47,893 nucleotides of DNA from Brevibacillus porteri (GTDB lineage: Bacteria > Bacillota > Bacilli > Brevibacillales > Brevibacillaceae). Shown piece after piece: positions 25,379-34,878 of this stretch; the first letter of the stretch is position 1, and each line of letters starts with the position of its first letter. The stretch spans positions 1 through 47,893 of the forward strand of contig NZ_PXZO01000030.1 in assembly GCF_003013475.1 (NCBI RefSeq). Reading direction: 5' to 3'. The notes beneath the pieces are model-generated. The model had not been told where the DNA came from. It ran no database searches and saw only the letters and a program-made list of their open reading frames with translations. A program made the position numbers and the translations under genes.

Positions 25379-25628
25379 TTTATAACCTCTCTTGTTTGAT
25401 TGATTTTTGCAGCAATCTACCTCTTTTCGTAATTGATTTCCATTGACTAGAGCGACCGTCACACCACAAATATTTCCTAATATTACAAGAAGATTGAATA
25501 AGGAGCAAGAAAGAAAGGCAGCACATGGTAAACCGTACCCGAATAAAAACAAGGAAACCGACCAATCTCCTTATGCACCTTATCGGAATAGGATGAAAGG
25601 ACGTGAAGAAAGAAGGAGGACGTTTCAT
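25379..25628. other. Divergent intergenic region between moxR and the collagen-like gene
   Basis: About 250 bases holding the promoters of both genes. The reading frame that extends the collagen-like protein upstream is rich in charged residues unlike its family and is not believed. I see no unambiguous promoter or terminator. Confidence 0.4.
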
Positions 25629-26645
<1,017 letters not shown>

Positions 26646-26803
26646 TCCAAACATAAATCATTTCGCCACTCGGAGCCGCAGCTACGACTCGATCCTGGCT
26701 GTCGTTGCGAGTGAAGCTCTTGCTGCGGACAAGCCTACTTCTCCTCCTTATGTAACATTCCTTTTTTTACCACGTCACATAGGCAAAGGGGGAATATCTA
26801 AAG

Positions 26804-28351
26804 ATGAGAAAAATTGTGAAAGTAAGTGGCATCACCCTATTGGTCGCATCATTGATTGGGTGTAGTTCGAATGGCCAATTGGCGACAAGCGGTACGGGTG
26901 AGAGCCAGCAACCAGCACCTGCCCAGAAAAGCGAGAATAAAGAAACCCTAAGCTCAAGTCCACGCAGTAGTTCAAGCGCCTTGGCTGATTACGTCATGGA
27001 AAAGACATCCGCCCCACCTGCAAACGATATGTACTTCAAAGACTATGGCGCCAATACTTTTGTCTCTACTGCAAAAGATCGCCTGTCTACCTTTGCTGCA
27101 GATGTGGATACTGGCTCCTACTCGATCATGCGCAGTTTTGTTCAAGACGGCACACTTCCTCCAGCAGAGGCTGTTCGGGTGGAAGAATTCATCAACTATT
27201 TTCCAGCAGCTTATCCGGCTCCCACCAATCAAACATTTGCCGTTCAAGTGGATGGCGGCCCCTCTCCTTTTCAGAAAGGCAACCAATTGGTTCGCGTAGG
27301 CATCAAAGGAAAGGAAATTGCAGCCGAAGACAGAAAGCCTGCAAACCTCGTCTTTGTCATTGACGTATCTGGCTCGATGAATAGGGAAAACCGATTGGAG
27401 CTGGTAAAAAGAAGTCTGAATGTCCTCGTGGATGAGTTACAACCCACAGATTCTGTAGGAATCATCGTCTATGGATCTGAAGGACGGGTTCTTTTGCCTC
27501 CTACCTCTACTGAAAACAAAAACGCGATATTATCTGCAATCGCTGAACTCCAACCCGAAGGCTCCACCAACGCGGAAGAAGGGCTCATGCTCGGCTATAA
27601 AATGGCGGCTAACTCCTTCAAGCCCGGCGCTATTAACAGGGTCATTCTTTGCTCCGACGGTGTGGCCAACGTAGGAGAAACAGGAGCCGAGGGCATTTTG
27701 CGTTCGATCGAGGACTATGCGCGAAAAGACATTTACTTGAGCACATTTGGCTTTGGCATGGGAAACTATAATGACGTCCTGATGGAGCAGCTTGCGAATA
27801 AAGGAGAAGGCAACTACGCCTACATTGATACGTTTTCCGAGGCGCGCCGCATTTTTACGGAATCATTGACGGGCACCCTCCAAACGATCGCTCGTGACGT
27901 AAAAATTCAGGTAGAATTCGACCCTAAGAAGGTAGACTCGTATCGCTTGATCGGCTATGAGAACCGCGATGTCCGCGACAAGGATTTTCGTAACGACAAG
28001 ACAGACGCAGGTGAAATCGGTGCTGGGCACAGCGTGACCGCCCTTTACGAAGTCAAGCTTGCTTCCCCAGCAAAAACAGATCTAGGGACGGTACGGATTC
28101 GCTATCACAATATCGTTTCCCAAAAAGTAGAGGAAATTGCCGAGCCCGTTCAAGTGCAAAGCGCGCTGTCACCTGAGCTGACGTTCCTGGCTTCCGTTGC
28201 CGAGTACGCAGAAATATTGCGGGATAGCCCCTTTTCCGAAAGAAGCTCACTTCCCGACGTACTCAAGCTAGCCGAATCGACAGCCACCGGTGAGGAACAG
28301 CTGGAATTTGTCAGCTTGGTCCGCGATAGCATGTCTATTATCCGGAACTAA
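26804..28351 (+). CDS. VWA-domain lipoprotein (YfbK-like)
   Basis: A 515-residue exported lipoprotein with lipobox L-I-G-C (Cys20) and a Ser/Thr/Gln-rich linker. The vWF_A N-terminal region (TFAADVDTGSYSIMRSFVQD, then VRVEEFINYF) precedes a VWA domain with an intact metal site, DVSGSMN (from about residue 187), and ILCSDGVANVG. The C-terminal DUF3520-type region ends the protein. It matches YfbK-like proteins, probably surface adhesion or assembly factors of unknown partner. The ribosome-binding site AAAGGGGG is twelve bases before the ATG. It stands apart from the MoxR/VWA operon and converges on the dedA gene. Confidence 0.85.
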   Translation: MRKIVKVSGITLLVASLIGCSSNGQLATSGTGESQQPAPAQKSENKETLSSSPRSSSSALADYVMEKTSAPPANDMYFKDYGANTFVSTAKDRLSTFAADVDTGSYSIMRSFVQDGTLPPAEAVRVEEFINYFPAAYPAPTNQTFAVQVDGGPSPFQKGNQLVRVGIKGKEIAAEDRKPANLVFVIDVSGSMNRENRLELVKRSLNVLVDELQPTDSVGIIVYGSEGRVLLPPTSTENKNAILSAIAELQPEGSTNAEEGLMLGYKMAANSFKPGAINRVILCSDGVANVGETGAEGILRSIEDYARKDIYLSTFGFGMGNYNDVLMEQLANKGEGNYAYIDTFSEARRIFTESLTGTLQTIARDVKIQVEFDPKKVDSYRLIGYENRDVRDKDFRNDKTDAGEIGAGHSVTALYEVKLASPAKTDLGTVRIRYHNIVSQKVEEIAEPVQVQSALSPELTFLASVAEYAEILRDSPFSERSSLPDVLKLAESTATGEEQLEFVSLVRDSMSIIRN

Positions 28352-28361
28352 CTCTTCTTCC

Positions 28362-28967
28362 TTATGTCCTGGTCCTGGTGCTGTTCCTGTACCTCATCCA
28401 AATATAAACCATCATTCCAATCGCCGAACCGATTAGCAAAAATGTGATGCCGTAATGACGTATATAGACGACGACTTTGAGCCACTCTTTCTCAAGCGCC
28501 TGTCCCAACAGTAAAAAAGTGACACTCCAAAGAAATGCGCCAGCGTAAGCAAAAATAGCGAATCGTCGAAAACCCATTGCGGAGACTCCTGCCAAATAGG
28601 CGGTAACATGACGGACGCCAGGCAAAAAATAGCCGATGAGCAACAGGTATGGACCGTACTTGGCAAATAGCTTTTGGGTTGACTCTATTTTTTTCGGCGT
28701 AATATGCATGTACGGTCCAACCTTCATAAGCAACGGCAGCCCCCACTTCCACGCGATGGCATAGCTGATCGAAATCCCTACTGCCGCTCCCAAAAAGGCG
28801 CTCAGCACCGTTAACGGCATGTGCAAAACACCGCGGGAAACCGCATAGCCAGCGTACGTCATCAGTACCTCATCGGGTATGGGGAGCCCTACAACACCAA
28901 GTGTGAGCGAAAAAAAGATGCCGACATATCCATATTTCATCAAAAAAAGATCCAGATGCTGCTCCAC
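28362..28967 (-). CDS. DedA-family membrane protein
   Basis: A 201-residue protein with the DedA (SNARE-associated) signature: GIFFSLTLGVVGLPIPDEVL near the N-terminus and GYFLPGVRHVTAYLAGVSAM with the conserved arginine before the later membrane segments. DedA proteins are inner-membrane transporters, and members recycle undecaprenyl phosphate or move phospholipids. The GTG start at 28967 has GGAGG five bases upstream; the TTG four codons earlier overlaps that site. Confidence 0.87.
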   Translation of the reverse strand: MEQHLDLFLMKYGYVGIFFSLTLGVVGLPIPDEVLMTYAGYAVSRGVLHMPLTVLSAFLGAAVGISISYAIAWKWGLPLLMKVGPYMHITPKKIESTQKLFAKYGPYLLLIGYFLPGVRHVTAYLAGVSAMGFRRFAIFAYAGAFLWSVTFLLLGQALEKEWLKVVVYIRHYGITFLLIGSAIGMMVYIWMRYRNSTRTRT

Positions 28968-29103
28968 GGCTACCTCCAATAATGTTGTCCTACTTCATTG
29001 TATTCTCTCCCTATTCTTTGACATTCTGGCTTTTTTACAAAAAATCAGATCAGGGCATATGGTATCCTAAAAAAAGATCTTATTTCCTTTTTCAGGTGAC
29101 GTC

Positions 29104-29955
29104 ATGAACTATATCGAACAAATAACATGTGCCCTCTCTTTTATCGAAAAGCAGTTAACGGAAAAAGTCACACTCGATGAAGTGGCATCAGCCGCCGGAT
29201 ATTCCAAGTACCATTTTCAACGCTTGTTTTTTCACGTGACAGGAGAAACTGTCGGCCAGTACATTTCGAAGAGACGCTTAACCGAGGCTGCCAAAGCGCT
29301 GTCGCTGGAACAAAAGAGCGTGACGGAGATCGCCTTTACATACGGCTTTGATTCTCACGAAGCCTTTACTCGTGCCTTTACCAAACGCTTTGGTCTGCCT
29401 CCTTCTGCGCTTCGTCGATCTGGAAAAATGCCGAGATACATGATGTTGGAGCGCATGGAGTTACCGTATTTGGAAAATATTCAGCGGCAGTCCATTGAGC
29501 CCATCTATGTCCCTTCCCACGAAGCACTGCATCTCGTAGGGTACGCTCAAGCTACTTGTTCGTTACAAGATATCATCCATTGCTGGAACCAATTGGGGCA
29601 GACAATCGACGTGCAGCCAAATCAAAAGCGTTATGGTGTCTTACGCTACCCCGATGCTTTTGGGCTGGAGCTGAGCTTTTCTTATTTTGCTGCCATGCAA
29701 ACTCCGGAGCATGATGGCACAGACGGACTGGAATCACTCACACTGCCTCCATCTAGTTATCTTGTGTTCCCTCACAAAGGACCGGTGCAAAATATCAAGC
29801 TGACGTATCAATACATTTACGGGAGCTGGATGACACACGCATCCGACCAGCTTTATGCCCGCTACGATTTTGAATATTACGATCATCGCTTTCTCGGATA
29901 TGACCATCCTGATTCGCTTTGCTTCATTTATATACCCGTTCTGGCCAGAGAATAG
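29104..29955 (+). CDS. AraC-family regulator with GyrI-like effector domain
   Basis: A 283-residue regulator. The two AraC helix-turn-helix units occupy residues 8-105 (LDEVASAAGYSKYHFQRLFF, and VTEIAFTYGFDSHEAFTRAF). The C-terminal half, from about 125, is a GyrI-like small-molecule-binding domain of the type found in Rob and SoxS-linked regulators. Such proteins usually activate drug- or stress-response genes. AGGTGAC precedes the ATG. The next gene on the same strand is an amidase 79 bases away, a possible target. Confidence 0.85.
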   Translation: MNYIEQITCALSFIEKQLTEKVTLDEVASAAGYSKYHFQRLFFHVTGETVGQYISKRRLTEAAKALSLEQKSVTEIAFTYGFDSHEAFTRAFTKRFGLPPSALRRSGKMPRYMMLERMELPYLENIQRQSIEPIYVPSHEALHLVGYAQATCSLQDIIHCWNQLGQTIDVQPNQKRYGVLRYPDAFGLELSFSYFAAMQTPEHDGTDGLESLTLPPSSYLVFPHKGPVQNIKLTYQYIYGSWMTHASDQLYARYDFEYYDHRFLGYDHPDSLCFIYIPVLARE

Positions 29956-30034
29956 TCGGTAGCGGTTCGCATTTTCGATCAAGTTTTCCTCGTTTTCCTG
30001 TCGTACGCTGGACGTGTGAAAAGGAGTGAATCGA

Positions 30035-31525
30035 ATGAAAGAACTAATCGATTTGACAGCAACGGAGATGGGCACTTGGATTCGCGAGCGTAAAATAAGC
30101 GCCGAGGAAGCTACCCGACATATCTTTAAACGAATCGACTTCCTCAATGGCAAAGTGAACGCTATCGTCGCTTCTGACGAAAAATCTGCGATCGAAGCCG
30201 CCAAACAAGCAGACAAAGAAATAGGGGAAGGTATCTATCGCGGACCTCTTCACGGGGTACCAATCACAATCAAAGATTCTTTTGCCACAGCAGGACTCGC
30301 CACTACTTCTGGCTTCACACCTCTCAAAGGCTATATTCCGCAACACGACGCGGCAGTCGTCCGCAGACTGAAGCAGGCAGGAGCCATCATCCTGGGCAAA
30401 ACGAATGTCCCTCCTCTTCTGATGGACATGCAAACAGACAATGATATTTACGGTCGGACGAATAATCCATGGAATCTGGAGAGAACAACAGGCGGAAGCA
30501 GCGGAGGATCGGCAGCCGCAGTTGCTGCCGGGCTTTCCTATTTGGATATTGGCAGTGACATTGGCGGTTCGTTGCGTGTTCCTGCTCATTTCTGTGGCGT
30601 ATTTAGCTTGAAGCCGACAGAAGGAGCCGTTCCGGCCGCAGGACACATGCCAGGCTTTGAAGGAATGTCTGATTATACCTCGTCTCGTCATCTGGCCTGT
30701 TATGGCCCTGTAGCCCGTTCGATCGCAGACCTGGAAGTGGCGTTTTCCATCATTAGTGGTGGAAACGGCAACGCTGGCTTGCCTCATGGCCCACAAGTCT
30801 TGCCCCCTCCCCTCCAGGAGCAGCCCCTGCACATTCGCTGGATGGAAGAGCTGCCCGGCTACCCAACGAGTCGAGCCATTCGTGATCAGTTGCGTCGCTT
30901 CGTCAAAATGCTGGAGCAACAAGGCATGCGCGTAGAACAAGTGACGGCACCACCTTTGGATGTACGCAAGACTTGGGAAACATGGGGGAAAATGATCGAC
31001 GCGGAGTTAAACTCTACGACGCCTTCACTTCTTCGCGGTTTGGCTCATCTCATGACGATGCCGATTTATCGCCAAATTCCCTCCGCTACCATGCTCATCC
31101 CGCTGACGTTCAAAAACTACATGCGTGTCTTAACCATTCGGGAGCAGCTCATTCGCAGCTTTGAGCAATTCATGACTGACTGTGACTTGTTCTTGTGTCC
31201 GGTTAGCTGCACGACAGCTTTCCCCCATATGGCAAAATCGAGAATGTGGGGTAACAAGCCTCTTTACACCAAACCGCTGTACGTAGACGAGAACCCGCAA
31301 AACTACTGGGCCGCTACGACTTTTTATACGAGTCTGTTTAATGTCACCGGAAGCCCTGTCGTGACGATGCCGATCGGTTTTGATGAGCAAGGTCTTCCTA
31401 TTGGTATACAGTGTGTGGGCAAGCGATGGCGTGATAGGGAATTGCTACAGGGAGCGTCGAAATTGTATGCGACCTGCCCAGAGTGGCGGGCGCCTGAAAT
31501 TTCTGTGGAACCGCATTACGAATAA
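30035..31525 (+). CDS. Amidase (amidase-signature family)
   Basis: A 496-residue hydrolase of the amidase-signature family. The catalytic Ser-cisSer-Lys triad is placed by PITIKDSF (Lys) and TTGGSSGGSAAAVAAG (both serines), followed by DIGSDIGGSLRVPAHFCG. Enzymes of this family hydrolyse amides of many kinds; the sequence does not reveal the substrate. It is not gatA of the glutamyl-tRNA amidotransferase, as no gatB or gatC accompanies it. ATG 30035 is chosen over a GTG nine bases upstream because AAGGAG lies before the ATG. Confidence 0.85.
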   Translation: MKELIDLTATEMGTWIRERKISAEEATRHIFKRIDFLNGKVNAIVASDEKSAIEAAKQADKEIGEGIYRGPLHGVPITIKDSFATAGLATTSGFTPLKGYIPQHDAAVVRRLKQAGAIILGKTNVPPLLMDMQTDNDIYGRTNNPWNLERTTGGSSGGSAAAVAAGLSYLDIGSDIGGSLRVPAHFCGVFSLKPTEGAVPAAGHMPGFEGMSDYTSSRHLACYGPVARSIADLEVAFSIISGGNGNAGLPHGPQVLPPPLQEQPLHIRWMEELPGYPTSRAIRDQLRRFVKMLEQQGMRVEQVTAPPLDVRKTWETWGKMIDAELNSTTPSLLRGLAHLMTMPIYRQIPSATMLIPLTFKNYMRVLTIREQLIRSFEQFMTDCDLFLCPVSCTTAFPHMAKSRMWGNKPLYTKPLYVDENPQNYWAATTFYTSLFNVTGSPVVTMPIGFDEQGLPIGIQCVGKRWRDRELLQGASKLYATCPEWRAPEISVEPHYE

Positions 31526-31542
31526 ATATTCCAGCCCAACTT

Positions 31543-31616
31543 GCATAAAGCCCCTTTTCTATGAAGAAAACTACCAGTGCGAACCCCATTTCTGGTAATG
31601 AGGAGGGGCTTTATGC
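31543..31616 (+). promoter_or_regulatory. 17-bp stem enclosing the ribosome-binding site and start codon of the DUF1254 gene
   Basis: GCATAAAGCCCC at 31543-31554 is the exact complement of GGGGCTTTATGC at 31605-31616, which holds the end of the AGGAGG site and the ATG (31613-31615). Pairing extends inward by five more pairs, two of them G-U, to cover all of the Shine-Dalgarno sequence (31601-31606). An inner stem TACCAG/CTGGTA (31572-31577 with 31592-31597) makes the whole a long double hairpin. In mRNA this would hide the start signals, so translation of the gene may depend on melting, on a trans-acting factor or on ribosome traffic from upstream. No T run follows, so it is not a standard terminator. 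Confidence 0.7.
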
Positions 31617-33034
31617 TTCCATTATTGAAAAAGCGCCTGATACTGATCGTTTCCCTGCTTTGCATGACGCTTTACCTGTCTGGCCTGTCATTTGCAAAAG
31701 AGACCACAACCGCTCCATCTGTTCAACAGTCACCTCTCTTCCAAACGAAGTCATTTCTTCAATCGCAGGAGAGACTCGCCTACTCGCTCGGCATACAAGC
31801 ATACATCTACGGCTATCCATTAGTGATGTCCGCCAAAACGATGGAAGCCATGGTCAAAAATCGGTCGCCGATTAACCAGTTTTACTATGCGGACACACTC
31901 GCTTCCCCAGCTTATCGGGATATCGTGACGCCAAACTCCGATACATTGTATATGAGCGCATGGCTGGATTTGTCAGAGACGCCCGTCCGATTGACTGTCC
32001 CCGCCAATCCGCAAAACCGCTACTATACCGTGCAAATGCTGGATGCCTACACGAATACGTTTCGCAATGTCTCCAATCGTTCCACCAAACAGCAGGCCGG
32101 ACAATATATCATTGCAAGCCCACAATGGAAAGGGCCTACCCCTGCCCATATACCTGTGATCTACGCCCCTACGAATACCGTCTGGCTCATTGGCCGTGTC
32201 GAGGTAAAGGGTGAAGCTGATTTGTCGCAGGCTGTCTCGTTTGAAAAACAAATCGCGATTGCCCCTGTCCACCCAAAATTGCAAACGGCACATGTTCCCG
32301 AAACGCTTCCCCCTGATGTGTTGTCATCCCTTTCCTTTTTTCAAGTCATGACAAAATGGATCCAGAGCAATCCTCCGCCCGAATGTGATCGTGTCTTGCT
32401 CGATCAATTCACACAAGCCGGGCTCGATGTCCAAAAAGGCTTTGATCCTTCCACGCTCGGTCCAGCCAAACTTGCGGGCCTACAGCGTGCCCTACAGGAT
32501 GCTCTGTCCATCGTGCAAAATGGCTTTCCCGGCTACGCCACCTTCCGTAATGGATGGGGCTCCTTTTCCCCCATCGGCACATATGGAAACCAGTTTCTCG
32601 CTCGTTCCTTTATCGCCTATTCCGGTATTGGAGCCAATGTGCCGAGCGAGGAAGCCTACTATCGAGCATTGACAGATGGATCAGGAAAACCTCTTACAGG
32701 AGTCAAAAGCTATAGGCTGCATTTTACAAAGGAACAGCTTCCCAAGACGTCTGCATTCTGGTCGATTAACGTCTATGACAACCAGCTGTTTTTAGCCAAA
32801 ACAGCGGCCGATCGCGCATCCGTTCGCAGCAATACAGGAACGCTTGCGTACAATCCGGATGGCTCCCTCGATCTGTATTTGCAACAGCAACCGCCCAAAG
32901 GCAAGGAAGGCAACTGGCTCCCGCTCCCTGAAGGCGAGTTCAATCTCGTTTTGCGAGTATTTGCACCGGAGCCTGCAACGCTGGACAAACAGCACGCTTG
33001 GCCCGCTGTCATGGAAAGCAATCCACTCCCATAA
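31613..33034 (+). CDS. Exported DUF1254/DUF1214-family protein
   Basis: A 473-residue secreted protein. A signal peptide (KKRLILIVSLLCMTLYLSGL, cut near SFAKE) leads into a DUF1254 domain (QAYIYGYPLVMSAKTM, then TPNSDTLYMSAWLDLS and PQNRYYTVQMLDAYTNTFRN) and a C-terminal DUF1214 domain (FWSINVYDNQLFL to the end). The role of this family is not established. ATG 31613 with AGGAGGGG just upstream is clear; an in-frame ATG twelve codons earlier lacks a site. Both the ribosome-binding site and the ATG are inside a long hairpin, which suggests translational control. Confidence 0.85.
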   Translation: MLPLLKKRLILIVSLLCMTLYLSGLSFAKETTTAPSVQQSPLFQTKSFLQSQERLAYSLGIQAYIYGYPLVMSAKTMEAMVKNRSPINQFYYADTLASPAYRDIVTPNSDTLYMSAWLDLSETPVRLTVPANPQNRYYTVQMLDAYTNTFRNVSNRSTKQQAGQYIIASPQWKGPTPAHIPVIYAPTNTVWLIGRVEVKGEADLSQAVSFEKQIAIAPVHPKLQTAHVPETLPPDVLSSLSFFQVMTKWIQSNPPPECDRVLLDQFTQAGLDVQKGFDPSTLGPAKLAGLQRALQDALSIVQNGFPGYATFRNGWGSFSPIGTYGNQFLARSFIAYSGIGANVPSEEAYYRALTDGSGKPLTGVKSYRLHFTKEQLPKTSAFWSINVYDNQLFLAKTAADRASVRSNTGTLAYNPDGSLDLYLQQQPPKGKEGNWLPLPEGEFNLVLRVFAPEPATLDKQHAWPAVMESNPLP

Positions 33035-33044
33035 CACAACGAAA

Positions 33045-33074
33045 AAGGCACCGCCCCATCGTGAGCGGTGCCTT
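33045..33074. terminator. Bidirectional terminator between the DUF1254 gene and opuAC
   Basis: AAGGCACCGC, a ten-base loop, then GCGGTGCCTT. The minus strand continues with five Ts, the plus strand with CTGTATT, so it is strongest for the opu operon. Confidence 0.85.
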
Positions 33075-33088
33075 CTGTATTAAGTCTG

Positions 33089-34021
33089 TTACTTCTTCAA
33101 ATCTTCAATGGAGTTGATCTCCATGTAAGCTGGAACGGCCAATCCGAGCTTGGTTCCTTGCAGGTTCGGACCGAGGTCCTCCACGTCTTTCCCCAGCTTT
33201 TCCATGTAGTCTGCGTGCGTGGTTGGCAGCCACGCTGCTACCATCCCATCCACATCGCCGTTCGATACACCGACCCACATTGGGCCAGCTTCTACTTGGC
33301 TCAGCTCTACTTTATATTTCAGCTTTTGCTCTAGTACAGTCTTCACCACATTCGTGCTAGCGATCTCAGAATCCCACGCGACGTAGGCGAGCGTCAATTT
33401 TTTGCCTTCAGCAGGCTGAATGCCTTCTACCCACTTGTTGACGGTAGCCTCATTGTTTTTCACCCATTCGGCTGCTGCCTCTTCCGGCTTTTTGCCGCCC
33501 GCGATATCGAGCATCACTTTTTCCATGTCAGCAGGTGTCCACGTAAACTTGTCGAGGAACGCATACGCACTTGGGTGCTCCTCCTTCAGTCCTTTTCGCA
33601 CGATGGTATGAATCTGTTCATCCTTTCCGAAAGTTCCTTTCGGGTCTTCGAGGTATTTCATCTCGAACTTGGAGAACATCCAGTGCGGTGTCCAGCCTGT
33701 CACGATAATCGGCTTTTTGTCTTTGTAGGCTTGTGTCAGTGCTGCCGTCATCGCTGCACTAGAGCCCTCTACCAGTTCCCAATCTTTCAGATCGTAGTCT
33801 TTCATGGCCTTTTCGGTCGCTTTCATCAGACCAGCGCCAGGATCGATTCCGATAATTTTATGATCCACTTGTGCTCCAACGCTATTCGGTGCAGACGTAC
33901 CCGTATTGCCCTCGGCAGGCTGATTTCCCTGCGGTGTTCCCGCGTTTGAACATCCTACCATCACCATGCTGAGTCCAAGTGCGACTGCCAGCCCTTTCAA
34001 GGTGCCTTTTTTCATTTTCAT
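33089..34021 (-). CDS. opuAC: Glycine betaine ABC transporter binding lipoprotein OpuAC
   Basis: A 310-residue lipoprotein (lipobox M-V-G-C) that aligns closely with B. subtilis OpuAC. The three tryptophans of the betaine-binding aromatic cage are in place: TGWTPHWMF, YVAWDSEIAS and VAAWLPTTH. It captures glycine betaine and delivers it to OpuAB for osmoprotection. It is the third gene of the opuA operon, eleven bases after opuAB, with the terminator just downstream. Confidence 0.93.
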   Translation of the reverse strand: MKMKKGTLKGLAVALGLSMVMVGCSNAGTPQGNQPAEGNTGTSAPNSVGAQVDHKIIGIDPGAGLMKATEKAMKDYDLKDWELVEGSSAAMTAALTQAYKDKKPIIVTGWTPHWMFSKFEMKYLEDPKGTFGKDEQIHTIVRKGLKEEHPSAYAFLDKFTWTPADMEKVMLDIAGGKKPEEAAAEWVKNNEATVNKWVEGIQPAEGKKLTLAYVAWDSEIASTNVVKTVLEQKLKYKVELSQVEAGPMWVGVSNGDVDGMVAAWLPTTHADYMEKLGKDVEDLGPNLQGTKLGLAVPAYMEINSIEDLKK

Positions 34022-34032
34022 GAAAACCCCTC

Positions 34033-34878
34033 CTACGCGTTTTTTCTCTTTCCAACACTTTGTGTGAGACGATCCAGTAGAATCGCCAAAATAACGATGG
34101 CCAGTCCCGCCTCAAAACCTTCACCGATCTTGATCTGTGTTACAGCACGATACACGTCAGCCCCCAAGCCTTTCGCCCCAATCATCGAGGCAATTACGAC
34201 CATGGACAGCGCGAGCATAATGCTCTGGTTAATCCCGGCCATCATTGTCGTCTTGGCAATCGGCAGCTGTACCTTCGTCAGTTTTTGCCAGTAGGTAGAA
34301 CCGAACGCTTCAGAAGCCTCGATCAGATCGGCAGGAACTTGACGAATTCCCAGGTTGGTCAGACGGATCGTCGGTGGCATCGCAAAAATGACAGAAGCGA
34401 TAACCCCCGGTACTTTACCGAGTCCGAAGAAAAAGATGGCGGGAATCAAGTACACAAACGCTGGCATTGTCTGCATGAAATCAAGCAGCGGTGTAACGAC
34501 CTTTTGCACAGAATCATTCTTCGCGCACCAGACACCGACGGGAATCCCGATAATCACCGAGATCAACCCTGCCGTCAATACCAGTGCAAGTGTTTCCATT
34601 GAATGCTCCCAATAACCCAGATTCTGAATCAGAAGAAGTCCAATGAAGGTAAAAAGAGCAATTGCCACTTTGCCAGCGCGATACGCCAGCAGCGTAAACA
34701 AGATGATCAGGGCCCAAAAAGGGATTCCTGTTAGAATCCACGAAAACAAGTCAACGGTTCCACCGATTCCAGCTGATATGAAGTCGAACAAGAAGCCCAA
34801 ATTCTCTTCCAGTCCATCTACAATCGTTTCTACCCAACTGTCGAGCGGCAGCTTCGGAAAAAGTTGGTTTTGACTCAT
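34033..34878 (-). CDS. opuAB: Glycine betaine ABC transporter permease OpuAB
   Basis: A 281-residue permease with about seven membrane segments. It has the ProW/OpuAB core (LVLTAGLISVIIGIPVGVWC, then PLLDFMQTMPAFVYLIPAIF) and the ATPase contact loop VPADLIEASEAFGSTYWQKL. It forms the membrane channel of the OpuA importer. Its ATG overlaps the opuAA stop (ATGA), so the two are coupled. Confidence 0.93.
   Translation of the reverse strand: MSQNQLFPKLPLDSWVETIVDGLEENLGFLFDFISAGIGGTVDLFSWILTGIPFWALIILFTLLAYRAGKVAIALFTFIGLLLIQNLGYWEHSMETLALVLTAGLISVIIGIPVGVWCAKNDSVQKVVTPLLDFMQTMPAFVYLIPAIFFFGLGKVPGVIASVIFAMPPTIRLTNLGIRQVPADLIEASEAFGSTYWQKLTKVQLPIAKTTMMAGINQSIMLALSMVVIASMIGAKGLGADVYRAVTQIKIGEGFEAGLAIVILAILLDRLTQSVGKRKNA

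Noticed and set aside
30044..30940. 298-codon open frame antisense to the amidase gene
   Set aside because: The amidase motifs on the other strand are unambiguous; this frame has no recognisable domain and is rich in cysteine and arginine as shadow frames are.
31561..31875. Open frame starting at 31561, overlapping the DUF1254 gene start
   Set aside because: Its ATG lies inside the hairpin loop without a ribosome-binding site, and it is out of frame with the signal-peptide-bearing protein that fits a known family.
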